Source: [Mycobacterium] manitobense (GTDB lineage Bacteria > Actinomycetota > Actinomycetes > Mycobacteriales > Mycobacteriaceae). Taken from it: DNA of 43,123 nucleotides. How positions within the stretch are numbered: position 1 is the stretch's first letter; every line of letters begins with the position of its first letter. The notes below the pieces were generated by a model. The model was not told the DNA's origin. It searched no databases and saw only the letters and a program-made list of their open reading frames with translations. The stretch is taken from positions 1 to 43,123 of the forward strand of contig NZ_JACKSJ010000190.1 in the NCBI RefSeq assembly GCF_025821665.1. Reading direction: 5' to 3'. A program made the position numbers and the translations under genes. Below, one piece after another: positions 8,176-16,277 of this stretch.

Positions 8176-9009
8176 ATGAGCACCACCGATCTGCTCCATC
8201 CCGACGTGGCAGGCGACGCGGTGGTGGTCGAGGCGCTCAACGTCACCAAGCGGTTCGGTGACACGCTGGCGCTCGACGACGTCTCCGTCGAGGTGCGCCG
8301 CAGCGAACTGCTGGTACTGCTCGGCCTCTCCGGCTCGGGCAAGTCCACGCTGCTGCGCTGTCTCAACGGCCTGCATCCGGTCACCTCCGGCACGGTGGAT
8401 GTCGGGGGCACCCGGGTGGACACGGCGAGCCGGTCGCAGTTGCGGGCGCTGCGGCGCAACGTCGGGTTCGTGTTCCAGCACTTCAACCTCGTCGGGCGGC
8501 TCAGCTGCCTGGAGAACGTCTTGATCGGCGGGCTGGGGCGGCTGGGCCTGCCCCGCTACGGCGCTCTGACGTATCCGAAGACGATGCGGGCCGAGGCGCT
8601 GGCACACCTGGACCGGGTCGGCCTGGCCGACTTCGCCGAACGCCGCGCCGACACGCTGTCCGGCGGTCAGCAGCAACGGGTGGCCATCGCGCGGACGCTG
8701 ATGCAGAAGCCCGGCCTGCTGCTGGCCGACGAACCCGTCGCGTCGCTCGACCCCGAGAACGCCGGCGTCGTCATGGATCTGCTGTTCCGGGTCTGTATCG
8801 AGGAGAAGCTGACCGTCGTGTGCACCCTGCACCAGGTCGACCTGGCGCTGGGCTGGGCGCACCGCATGGTGGGGCTGCGCAACGGCCGAAAGGTGCTGGA
8901 CCGCCCCGCCGTCGGCATGACCCGCGACGAAGTGATGGCCATCTACCAGCGTGTCGACCCCGCCCTCGACGTGGACGCGGACTCCTCGGCCGCCCGCCGC
9001 GCACCGTGA
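8176..9009 (+). CDS. phnC: Phosphonate ABC transporter ATP-binding protein
   Basis: The protein has 277 residues. The Walker A motif GLSGSGKST lies at residues 50-58, the Q-loop in FQHFNLVGRLS, the signature LSGGQQQRVAIAR in the middle, Walker B in LLLADEPVASLD and the switch histidine in TLHQVD. The segment HFNLVGRLSCLENVL is typical of PhnC rather than of phosphate PstB. The ATG at 8176 is chosen because it lies 2 nt after phnD; the frame also opens upstream inside phnD. The last four bases (GTGA) overlap the start of phnE. It energises phosphonate-type uptake. Confidence 0.95.
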   Translation: MSTTDLLHPDVAGDAVVVEALNVTKRFGDTLALDDVSVEVRRSELLVLLGLSGSGKSTLLRCLNGLHPVTSGTVDVGGTRVDTASRSQLRALRRNVGFVFQHFNLVGRLSCLENVLIGGLGRLGLPRYGALTYPKTMRAEALAHLDRVGLADFAERRADTLSGGQQQRVAIARTLMQKPGLLLADEPVASLDPENAGVVMDLLFRVCIEEKLTVVCTLHQVDLALGWAHRMVGLRNGRKVLDRPAVGMTRDEVMAIYQRVDPALDVDADSSAARRAP

Positions 9010-10607
9010 GCACCGCGCTCCAGGACCGCCCCACCGAACCGGAACCCGCGCGCACCGCGGGCGGCCGAACGCCGCGGCCCGGCCTGCTGCCGACGGTGGC
9101 GATCGGCGCCGCCGTCCTGACGCTGGCGTCGGCCTGGTTCATCGACTTCGACCCGGTCACACTGGTCGCCGGCTTCGACAAGGTGGCCGCACTCGTCGAG
9201 CGAATGCTGCCGCCCCGCGTCGACGACCCCGGCCGCATCGGGATGCTGGCCTTCGAGACCCTGCTGATGGCGGTGCTCGGCACGGTGCTGGCCGCCGTCG
9301 CCTCGGTGCCGCTGGCTTTCCTGGCCGCCCGCAACACCACGCCCCATCCCGCGGTGTACGCCGTCGCGCGCGGGTTCATCACCTTCTGCCGCGCGATGCC
9401 CGATCTGCTGTTCGCGGTGCTGTTCGTGCGCGCGCTCGGCATCGGGGTGCTGCCCGGAATCCTGGCGCTGGCACTGCATTCCATCGGCATGCTGGGGAAG
9501 CTGTTCGCCGACGCCATCGAGCAGACCGATCCCGGCCCCCGGGAGGCGGTGCGCAGCACCGGTGCCGGCTACTTCCGCGAGATGCTCAACGCGGTGGTGC
9601 CACAGGTGGTCCCGTCGTGGATCGGCACCTTCGTCTACCGCATCGACATCAACCTGCGGATGTCGGTGGTGCTGGGCTTCGTCGGCGCGGGCGGCATCGG
9701 CTTCGCCCTGCAGGACGCGTTGCGCGGCCTGATCTATCCGCGCGCGCTCGGCATCGTGCTGGTGATCCTGGTGATCATCGCGGCGATGGAGCTCATCGCG
9801 ATCTGGATCCGCAGCATGCTGCTGGCGCCGACACAGAGCAACCCGCGGCGCGACCGCGTGATGCGATTCGTGTTCTCGGGCCTGCTCGTGGTGACCACGC
9901 TCGCCTCGCTGGTCGTGCTGGAGATCAACCCGCTGTCGCTGCTGAGCTGGGTGGGCCCGTCGATCGAGGTGTTCACCCGGATGATCCCGCCGAACTTCGA
10001 CGCCCTCGGCGCCGACCTGTGGGAGGCGGCGGTGCAGACCGTGGCGATCGGAGTCGTGTCGACGGCCATCGGGGTGGTGCTGTCGATACCGGTGGGAATC
10101 GTGGCCGCCCGCAACGTGACTCCGCATCCGGCGGTGTACTGGGTGGCACGTGGCTGGATCCTTCTCGTGCGTGCGGTCCCGGAGCTCATCCTGGCGGTCG
10201 TGTTCGTCGCCGCCCTCGGACTGGGGCCGGTCGCCGGCACCTGCGCGCTGGCCATCGCCTCGATCGGCTTCCTGGCCAAGCTGGTCGCCGATGCGGTCGA
10301 GGAGATCGACCGCGGCCCGCTGGAGGCGGTGCAGGCCGTGGGCGGAGGCTGGTGGAAGACGGTGTTCGCGGCGGTGATCCCGCAGGCGATGCCGGCGATC
10401 GTGGGATCGAGCCTCTACATGCTCGACGTGAACGTGCGTACGTCGACGATCCTGGGCATCGTCGGCGCCGGTGGCATCGGGTACCTGCTCTTCGAGTCGA
10501 TCCGCACGCTGAACTTCGACGTCGCCGGGGCGATCGTGCTCGTCATCTTCGTGATCGTCTACGCGATCGAGAGGCTGTCCGGATGGATCCGGTCGCGCCT
10601 CGTGTGA
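9006..10607 (+). CDS. phnE: Fused tandem phosphonate ABC permease
   Basis: The 533-residue protein carries two PhnE permease modules in one chain, at about residues 70-280 and 325-530. Each module repeats the same landmarks: AARNTTPHPAVY and AARNVTPHPAVY, an EAA-loop-like EAVRSTGAGYF and EAVQAVGGGWW, and VGAGGIGF and VGAGGIGY. Many bacteria have phnE1 and phnE2 as separate genes; here a short linker of about 30 residues joins them, so a single chain supplies both transmembrane halves. The start is the GTG overlapping the phnC stop, and the end overlaps the next gene by 4 nt (GTGA). Confidence 0.95.
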   Translation: MSTALQDRPTEPEPARTAGGRTPRPGLLPTVAIGAAVLTLASAWFIDFDPVTLVAGFDKVAALVERMLPPRVDDPGRIGMLAFETLLMAVLGTVLAAVASVPLAFLAARNTTPHPAVYAVARGFITFCRAMPDLLFAVLFVRALGIGVLPGILALALHSIGMLGKLFADAIEQTDPGPREAVRSTGAGYFREMLNAVVPQVVPSWIGTFVYRIDINLRMSVVLGFVGAGGIGFALQDALRGLIYPRALGIVLVILVIIAAMELIAIWIRSMLLAPTQSNPRRDRVMRFVFSGLLVVTTLASLVVLEINPLSLLSWVGPSIEVFTRMIPPNFDALGADLWEAAVQTVAIGVVSTAIGVVLSIPVGIVAARNVTPHPAVYWVARGWILLVRAVPELILAVVFVAALGLGPVAGTCALAIASIGFLAKLVADAVEEIDRGPLEAVQAVGGGWWKTVFAAVIPQAMPAIVGSSLYMLDVNVRTSTILGIVGAGGIGYLLFESIRTLNFDVAGAIVLVIFVIVYAIERLSGWIRSRLV

Positions 10608-11581
10608 CGCGGGCCGCGGTGTGGACGGCCGACGGCATCGAGCTGCGGCGGGTCGCTGTGCCCGACCTCGGGCCGGGCGACACCTTGGTGCGGGTGTGCC
10701 TGGCGACGGTGTGCGGCAGCGATCTGCACACCGTCTCGGGCCGGCGGCCGGGGCCGTGTCCGTCGGTGCTCGGTCATGAGGCGGTCGGCGACGTGGTCAC
10801 GGGTCCCATGGCGGGCCGGCGGGTCGTCTGGTCGGTGACCGTGTCATGCGGGCGGTGTGCGCGCTGCGCCGGCGGCCGGACGGCGAAGTGCACATCGGTG
10901 CGCAAGGTCGGACACGAATCGTTCGACGGTGACTGGCCGCTGTCGGGCGGCTACGCCGACCACATCGTGCTGCCGGCCGGTGCGACGATCGTCGTTGTCC
11001 CCGAATCGATACCCGATCGGGTCGCCGCCCCCGCGGCCTGCGCGACGGCGACCGTGATGGCGGCCTTGGAGGCCGCCGGACCCGTCGCCGGGCGCCGGGT
11101 GTTGATCTGCGGCGCCGGAATGCTCGGAGTGGCCGCCGCGGCGGCGTGCGACGAGGCCGGCGCCGACGTGCGGGTCGCCGACATCGACCCGCGCCGCCGG
11201 GAACTGGCCGGGCGCTTCGGCGGAGCACCCGACACAGGCGGACGGATCGACGTGGCGATCGACTTCTCCGGTGCGTCGACCGCCGTGTCCGCGGCGCTCG
11301 GCAGGCTGGACGTCGGAGGAGTGCTGGTGCTCGCCGGCTCGGTGCTACCCGCCCCCGCTGTGGAAGTGGACCCCGAACGTGTTGTACGGCAGTGGCTCAC
11401 GATCACCGGGGTGCACAACTACGAGCCGCGGCACCTCGAGCAGGCGGTGCGGTTCCTGGAGCGGACGCGCGGCCGCTACCCGTGGGCCGACGTGGTGGCC
11501 GACCCCGTCGGCCTCGACCGGCTGTCGACGGTGCTGACGCCCGCGCCGCCGGGCATCCTGCGCGCGTCCGTCGCCCCCTGA
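10604..11581 (+). CDS. Zinc-dependent alcohol dehydrogenase, phosphonate-associated type
   Basis: The 325-residue protein is a medium-chain dehydrogenase. It shows the catalytic zinc residues (VCGSDLHT, then LGHEAVGDV), a structural zinc cluster CGRCARC with a fourth cysteine after GRTAK, and a nucleotide-binding GAGMLGVAAA fold (about residue 172). Its place behind phnE fits the family annotated as phosphonate-catabolism-associated alcohol dehydrogenase (TIGR03366). It would oxidise a phosphonate-derived alcohol or hydroxyphosphonate, or reduce the aldehyde; the substrate is not established. The GTG at 10604 gives a 4-nt overlap like the phnC/phnE junction; an ATG at 10583 is possible. It is the last gene of the operon. 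Confidence 0.85.
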   Translation: MTRAAVWTADGIELRRVAVPDLGPGDTLVRVCLATVCGSDLHTVSGRRPGPCPSVLGHEAVGDVVTGPMAGRRVVWSVTVSCGRCARCAGGRTAKCTSVRKVGHESFDGDWPLSGGYADHIVLPAGATIVVVPESIPDRVAAPAACATATVMAALEAAGPVAGRRVLICGAGMLGVAAAAACDEAGADVRVADIDPRRRELAGRFGGAPDTGGRIDVAIDFSGASTAVSAALGRLDVGGVLVLAGSVLPAPAVEVDPERVVRQWLTITGVHNYEPRHLEQAVRFLERTRGRYPWADVVADPVGLDRLSTVLTPAPPGILRASVAP

Positions 11582-11586
11582 GTCGG

Positions 11587-12201
11587 TCAGTAGAGCATCT
11601 TGCGGAGGCTGTCCTCGCTGTAGTAATCGTCCAGCTCCTCCTGGCTCAGCGTCGGCTTGAACGTCTTGGCGAGCTGCGCCACCGACGGCACGACATCGGG
11701 TGTCCAGCTCTCCGGCTTCCACGCGTCCGACCGCAGAAAAGCCTTGGAGCAGTGGAAGAACACTTCCTCGACGTCGATCTCCAGCGCGAGGATCGGCCGC
11801 TTCCCCTTCACCGCCAGCGCGTCGAAGTAGTCGGCGTCCGCGAGCACCCTGGCGCTGCCGTTGACGCGAAGCGTGTCGCCACGACCGGGGATGACGAACA
11901 CCGAGCCGACCCGCGGCCGCTCCAGCACGTTGAGGTAGCCGTCGACGCGCTTGTTGCCCGGCCGTTCCGGGATCGCGATCGTCGAGGAGTCGATGATGTG
12001 CACGAAGCCGGCCGGATCACCCTTCGGCGACACGTCGACCCGGCCGTCGGCGTCGTAGGTGGCCACGAACCCGAGGCGCGCCGCGCTGAGCCAGTTCTGG
12101 TGCACGTCGGAGAGCCGGGGGCTCACTTTATTGGCGACGAAAGAGTTGGGGTGTCCGACGATCGCGCGGAGCTCGTCGACGGTGGTCACTTCTCGGCGCA
12201 T
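11587..12201 (-). CDS. Pyridoxamine 5'-phosphate oxidase-like flavoprotein
   Basis: The 204-residue protein has a split-barrel FMN-binding fold. Its landmarks are FVATYDADGRVDVSPKGDPAGF (residues about 44-65, FMN-phosphate contact), a GRGDTLRVNG segment and an EIDVEEVFFHCSKAFLRS tail. This combination matches the TIGR04025 group (DR_2398-type PPOX proteins), which reduce or oxidise small substrates with FMN or F420. The real substrate is unknown. It converges on the phosphonate operon with only 5 nt between stops and lies 42 nt upstream of menE on the same strand, so it may be read through into menE. Confidence 0.88.
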   Translation of the reverse strand: MRREVTTVDELRAIVGHPNSFVANKVSPRLSDVHQNWLSAARLGFVATYDADGRVDVSPKGDPAGFVHIIDSSTIAIPERPGNKRVDGYLNVLERPRVGSVFVIPGRGDTLRVNGSARVLADADYFDALAVKGKRPILALEIDVEEVFFHCSKAFLRSDAWKPESWTPDVVPSVAQLAKTFKPTLSQEELDDYYSEDSLRKMLY

Positions 12202-12243
12202 GCGTCCATCATGCCGGAGCGCGCCAACCGATTATGCCGTCCG

Positions 12244-13323
12244 TCAGGCGAACCTGGCCGCCAGCGCGCGCCGGTCCAGCTTGCCGATGCCGCGGCGGGG
12301 CAGGTCCTCCACGACGTGCACCTCACGGGGCGCTGCGGTGACGTCGAGTGTCTGTGCGACGTGTTCGCGCAGGTCGGCGACCGACGGCGGGGCAGCACCG
12401 GCGGTGAGGACGATTGCCGCCACAACGCGCTGACCCAGCCTGTCGTCGGGCACGCCGAAGACCGCGCTGTCCGCGACGGCGGCGTGAGTGGCGAGGGCCG
12501 ACTCCACCAGTTGCGGCAGCACCGTGAGCCCGCCGGTGCTGATCGCGTCGTCGACCCGGCCGAGCACACGAAGCCGGCCCGAGTCGTCGATGGCGCCGAC
12601 GTCGTCGGTGCGGAACCAGCCGGACTCGGCGAACGGGTCGGGCTGCACAGGATTGCGGTAGCCCTTGGCCACCGTGGCGCCGCCCAGCACGACGCGCGAG
12701 TCGTCGAGTCGCAACCGCACTCCCTCGAGCGGCAGGCCGTCGTACACGCAGCCGCCGGCGGTCTCGCTCATGCCGTACGTCCGCACCACCGAAACACCTG
12801 CGGCCGCAGCGCGTTCGGCCAGGCCGGCGGGCATCGGTCCACCGCCGACCAGGACACCGTCCAGCTCGGCCAGTGCCGCTGCCGCGGCCGGTGAGCGCAG
12901 CGCCTTATCCAACTGCACGGCCACCACTGAGGCATAGCGTCGGCCGGAACCCATCGCCCGCACCGCGGCGGGCAGGTCGGCCGGATCGACGTCCGCAGGC
13001 ACCGCGACCGGATCCGCGCCCGCGACGACGCTGCGGACCAGCACCTGCAGGCCCGCCACGTGATAGGCGGGCAGGGCGAGCAGCCAGCGACCGGCGCCGC
13101 CCAGCCGGAGATGCGTCGCCTCGGCACTCGCGACCAGCGCCGCGGCGGTCAGCATCGCCCCCTTCGGCGTGCCCGTGGTGCCCGACGTGGCCACCACCAC
13201 GGCGACGTCGTCGTCGATCGGTTCGCCGGCACGCAAAGCCGTTGTCAGCACGGCGGTCTGGCGATCGTCGTGAGCGGGCACCGGTAGCAGGGCGGCGCCG
13301 CGGCCTGCCAGCGCGTCCGCCAC
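12244..13323 (-). CDS. menE: o-Succinylbenzoate-CoA ligase
   Basis: This ANL-superfamily enzyme activates o-succinylbenzoate with ATP and CoA in menaquinone synthesis. The P-loop SGTTGTPKG lies at residues about 47-55, YGMSETAGG at about 200, a GWFRTDD hinge motif further on, and the C-terminal catalytic lysine region in RGIGKLDRRAL. From the GTG at 13323 it has 359 residues, close to Rv0542c (about 362). The frame stays open upstream to 13386, and the strong SD-like GGGGAGGA at 13390-13397 sits before an ATA rather than a normal start codon, so the true start is uncertain. It lies directly downstream of the DUF3349 gene. Confidence 0.92.
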   Translation of the reverse strand: MADALAGRGAALLPVPAHDDRQTAVLTTALRAGEPIDDDVAVVVATSGTTGTPKGAMLTAAALVASAEATHLRLGGAGRWLLALPAYHVAGLQVLVRSVVAGADPVAVPADVDPADLPAAVRAMGSGRRYASVVAVQLDKALRSPAAAAALAELDGVLVGGGPMPAGLAERAAAAGVSVVRTYGMSETAGGCVYDGLPLEGVRLRLDDSRVVLGGATVAKGYRNPVQPDPFAESGWFRTDDVGAIDDSGRLRVLGRVDDAISTGGLTVLPQLVESALATHAAVADSAVFGVPDDRLGQRVVAAIVLTAGAAPPSVADLREHVAQTLDVTAAPREVHVVEDLPRRGIGKLDRRALAARFA

Positions 13324-13382
13324 GTCGGGCAGGACCGAGGTGGCCGAATCGCCAAGGCCGATCGGCAGGGCGCGCAGGACGG

Positions 13383-13685
13383 CTATTCGTCCTCCCCGGC
13401 GTCACGCGCATCGTCGAGTGGCCAGCCCTGTTCGGCCAGCCGGGACCGGACCCGCTCGATGTCCTCGGGTACGGGCAGTTCGTCGGTGAACTGGGTGATG
13501 AGGACTCCGATGTCGACGTGGTCGAACTCGCCGCGATCGATGAGATCCTGCGTGAGGGTGCGGACCTCGTCGTCGGAGAGACGACGGCGCAGCAGCGCCA
13601 GCAGGGGCACCCGGTCGGGCCCGGGCACACCCTCGGGATAGCCCGCGGTGATCCACGCGGCGATCTTCGCCAGGAACTTGGTCAC
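13383..13685 (-). CDS. DUF3349 protein (Rv0543c-like)
   Basis: The small acidic 100-residue protein starts at the GTG giving VTKFLAKIAAWITAGYPEGV. It is predicted to be mostly helical. The family signature GYPEGVP...D..PLLALLRRRLSDDEV is plain, and the tail LAEQGWPLDD is shared with the paralogue at 15479. It matches M. tuberculosis Rv0543c in length and position; that protein has a solved structure but no known role. The gene is divergent from pitA and precedes menE, with its stop codon inside menE's possible upstream extension. A longer frame to 13769 exists but has no family similarity. Confidence 0.85.
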   Translation of the reverse strand: MTKFLAKIAAWITAGYPEGVPGPDRVPLLALLRRRLSDDEVRTLTQDLIDRGEFDHVDIGVLITQFTDELPVPEDIERVRSRLAEQGWPLDDARDAGEDE

Positions 13686-13918
13686 GGTGTCACTTCGGCT
13701 GTCACTTCCGACGACGTTCGGTTGCTTCGATGGTAGTGCCGAACCCGCAAATCGGGCGTCCGGACCCAAGCTGGGAGCTTGCTGTGCGTCCGATGGGGAG
13801 ACGCCGGATGAACATCAGGTGAACAGCTCTCGGGATCAGGTAAAGCCCCTGCTCATCCACCGGTTTACGGGCGCGCGTCGTTAGCGGATTTCGCTGAGAG
13901 TCCCTCAGAATCAACGGC
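13686..13918. other. Divergent intergenic region, DUF3349/pitA
   Basis: This 233-nt stretch holds no convincing gene. Immediately before pitA, a small inverted repeat CTGAG-AGTCC-CTCAG (13894-13908) occupies the place where a ribosome-binding site would be expected, and no purine-rich SD is seen. It could be a 5' UTR hairpin that limits pitA translation. No strong -35/-10 pair was identified with certainty in either direction. Confidence 0.4.
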
Positions 13919-15163
13919 ATGAGCTCAGAGCTGATCATCCTGGTGCTGCTGATAGCAACAGCACTGGCGTTCGACTTCACCAACGGGTTCCACGACACCG
14001 GGAATGCGATGGCGACCTCGATCGCGACCCGGGCGCTGAAGCCGAAGACGGCGGTGCTGCTGGCCGGGGTGCTCAACCTCGTCGGCGCGTTCCTGTCGGT
14101 CGAGGTGGCCCTCACCGTCACCACCTCGGTGCTGAAGATCCAGGACAGCAAGACCGGCACGCTGCTGCCGAACATCGACGCGTCGATGGGCCTGACGATC
14201 ATCTTCGCCGGCCTCATCGGCGGCATCCTGTGGAACCTGTTGACGTGGCTGTTCGGCATTCCGTCGAGTTCCTCGCACGCACTCTTCGGCGGCCTCATCG
14301 GCGCGGGCCTGGCCGCCGTCGGACTCGCAGGCATCAACTGGGCGGGCGTCACGCAGAAGGTGCTGATCCCCGCCGTCGCGGCGCCGGTGATCGCCGGCCT
14401 CGTCGCGGGATGCGGAACCTGGCTGGTCTACCGGATCACCCGGAAGGTCTTCGCGAAGCGCCGCGAGGACGGCTTCCGCTGGGGCCAGATCGCCACCGCG
14501 TCGCTCGTCGCCCTGTCGCACGGCACCAACGACGCGCAGAAGACGATGGGCGTCATCGCGCTCGCACTCATCACCACCGGCCACCTCACCGGCGACGTGA
14601 AGGAGAACGGCCTGCCGTTCTGGATCATCGCCTCCTGCGCCATCGCGATCGGCCTCGGCACCTACCTCGGTGGCTGGCGCGTCATCCGCACCCTGGGCAA
14701 GGGACTCGTGGAGATCGAGTCGCCGCAGGGCTTCGCCGCCGAGGCGTCGTCGGCCGCGATCATCCTCAGCTCGAGCGCGGCGGGCATGGCGCTGTCCACC
14801 ACCCACGTGGCCACCGGTTCGATCCTGGGCAGCGGCGTCGGCAAGCCGGGCGCCCAGGTGCGCTGGGCGGTCGCCGGACGGATGGCGCTGGCCTGGCTGG
14901 TCACGCTCCCCGCGGCCGGACTCGTTGGCGCACTGTCGTTCTGGATCTCCCACACCGTCGCCGGCTTCACCACACAGCTGGTGGGTGACGGCCTGATCTT
15001 CCTGATCCTGGTCGGTCTGTCCGCCTACATGTGGTGGCGTGCCCAGCAGCAGAAGGTCGACCACAGCAACGTCAACGCCGACTGGGACGACACCACGAAC
15101 TCCGTGGTCCCCGCGGAGCTGCGCGAGGCGACCGAGTCCACCAAGCCCGCCGCGACGGTCTGA
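13919..15163 (+). CDS. pitA: Low-affinity inorganic phosphate transporter
   Basis: The 414-residue protein is a Pit-family (PiT/SLC20) transporter with about ten membrane helices. The two family signatures are present: DFTNGFHDTGNAMATSI in the N-terminal repeat and LSHGTNDAQKTMG in the C-terminal repeat, each at the start of an inverted half. It imports metal-phosphate with protons through the cytoplasmic membrane. Length and neighbours agree with Rv0545c. The ATG lacks a clear SD and follows a small hairpin. It heads a three-gene unit with the small membrane protein (20 nt later) and the second DUF3349 gene. Confidence 0.95.
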   Translation: MSSELIILVLLIATALAFDFTNGFHDTGNAMATSIATRALKPKTAVLLAGVLNLVGAFLSVEVALTVTTSVLKIQDSKTGTLLPNIDASMGLTIIFAGLIGGILWNLLTWLFGIPSSSSHALFGGLIGAGLAAVGLAGINWAGVTQKVLIPAVAAPVIAGLVAGCGTWLVYRITRKVFAKRREDGFRWGQIATASLVALSHGTNDAQKTMGVIALALITTGHLTGDVKENGLPFWIIASCAIAIGLGTYLGGWRVIRTLGKGLVEIESPQGFAAEASSAAIILSSSAAGMALSTTHVATGSILGSGVGKPGAQVRWAVAGRMALAWLVTLPAAGLVGALSFWISHTVAGFTTQLVGDGLIFLILVGLSAYMWWRAQQQKVDHSNVNADWDDTTNSVVPAELREATESTKPAATV

Positions 15164-15183
15164 CGGCGAGAACAGGAAACCCC

Positions 15184-15468
15184 ATGATCTATCTGGAGAG
15201 CGTCCTCAAGGTGTTGGTGATCGGTCTCATCCTCGGCGCCGGTCTGCCCGCGATCTTCGCCTACGGCCTGGTGGCCTACTCGGCCGGAGCGGGCAACGTC
15301 GAGGCGGACGGCACCACCCGGGCGCCCAACCCGGCGCTGAAGTTCCTCGGCCTCGCACTGTTCACCGTGGTCGCCGCGGTGATCGTCATCGCACTGCTGT
15401 GGATCACCCGGACCACGATCGAGCACCACTTCGGATTCAATCCCGTCCCGTTCATCCCGGCTAAGTGA
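15184..15468 (+). CDS. Small two-helix membrane protein (Rv0544c-like)
   Basis: The 94-residue protein has two hydrophobic segments (about 7-29 and 50-74) separated by a polar loop EADGTTRAPNPALK, and a C-terminal tail HFGFNPVPFIPAK. AGGAAA-type purines (AGGAAA before the ATG) give a good ribosome-binding site. It follows pitA in the same transcript and corresponds in size and place to Rv0544c. A role as accessory subunit or regulator of PitA is suggested only by this conserved linkage. Confidence 0.85.
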   Translation: MIYLESVLKVLVIGLILGAGLPAIFAYGLVAYSAGAGNVEADGTTRAPNPALKFLGLALFTVVAAVIVIALLWITRTTIEHHFGFNPVPFIPAK

Positions 15469-15478
15469 GGCACAAGCG

Positions 15479-15784
15479 ATGACAGAGAACCAAGGCGTTC
15501 TGGACAATGTGCTCGCGTGGCTGCACGACGGCTACCCGCAGGGGGTGCCGCAGAAGGACTACTTCCCGCTGCTCGCGCTGCTGAAGCGCTCGCTGTCGGA
15601 GGACGAGGTGGTCAAGGCCGCCCAGTCCGTGCTCCGGTCCACCGAATCGGACTCCGTGACCGAGGCCGAGATCCGCGCCGCAGTGCAGGCCGTCATCGAC
15701 AAGGAGCCCAATCCCGAGGAGATCCACCAGGTGGCCTCCCGGCTGGCCTCGGTGGGATGGCCGCTGGCGGCGCCCGCACGCTGA
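15479..15784 (+). CDS. DUF3349 protein, second copy
   Basis: The 101-residue protein is a paralogue of the product at 13383-13685. Both share a tryptophan followed by GYPxGVP, a central PLLALLxRxLSxDEV block and a C-terminal LA..GWPL motif. This copy carries a more acidic middle (SDSVTEAEIRAAVQ). It starts 10 nt after the small membrane gene and ends the pitA transcript. The molecular function of DUF3349 proteins is unknown; having one copy on each side of pitA suggests a link to phosphate uptake. Confidence 0.85.
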   Translation: MTENQGVLDNVLAWLHDGYPQGVPQKDYFPLLALLKRSLSEDEVVKAAQSVLRSTESDSVTEAEIRAAVQAVIDKEPNPEEIHQVASRLASVGWPLAAPAR

Positions 15785-15795
15785 CCGATCCGGCG

Positions 15796-16167
15796 TCAGT
15801 CTCTGGTGTCGCGGCGCAGCGGATGGTCTTCGGGGACCTGGACGAAGATCAGGGTGACGCCGTCGGGGTCGGTGACGTGCATCTCGTGCAGTCCCCATGG
15901 CTCCTGGCGGGCCTCGCGGGCGATCGGCACGCCGCGGCCGGTCAGTTCGGCCTGCGTCGCGTGGACGTCGCGGACCTGCAGCCACATCGTCCCGCAGGCG
16001 TCCGGACCGCCGTGTGAGGCCAGTTCGATGAGTGACTGGCCGGCGTAGAAGACCGTGCCCGCGCCGTAGTCCCGGGCGATCGCCAGGCCGATCTCATCGC
16101 GGTAGAACGCCAAGGACCGCTGATAGTCCGCCGGGCGGAGCAGCATCCGGCTGGCCAGGATCTCCAT
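15796..16167 (-). CDS. Glyoxalase/bleomycin-resistance superfamily protein
   Basis: The 123-residue single-domain protein has the vicinal-oxygen-chelate fold. It has the opening strand MEILASRMLLRPADYQRSLAFY, a WLQVRDVHATQAEL segment in the middle and the closing GLHEMHVTDPDGVTLIFVQ, with metal-ligand candidates His and Glu. It corresponds to Rv0546c in position and length (about 128 residues). The function could be thiol-conjugate isomerisation or small-molecule binding; the sequence does not decide. It converges on the pitA operon with 11 nt between stops. Confidence 0.85.
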   Translation of the reverse strand: MEILASRMLLRPADYQRSLAFYRDEIGLAIARDYGAGTVFYAGQSLIELASHGGPDACGTMWLQVRDVHATQAELTGRGVPIAREARQEPWGLHEMHVTDPDGVTLIFVQVPEDHPLRRDTRD

Positions 16168-16277
16168 GGGTCGTGTCTACCACCCGGACAAAAGCCCGAA
16201 TCCGCCCGCACGGCGCCCAACGGTGCCACCATTGTTTGCCCGAGCCGTTCGGCACGGCAATCGATGGGGGCACCGTC

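Noticed and set aside
11146..12894. 582-residue open frame (+) spanning the dehydrogenase end and antisense to the PPOX and menE genes
   Set aside because: No motifs, composition of a shadow frame, and three well-supported genes cover the same bases.
15781..15799. CTGAC...GTCAG repeat between the pitA operon and the glyoxalase gene
   Set aside because: Only a 5-bp stem with a 9-nt loop, containing the stop codons; too weak to call a terminator.
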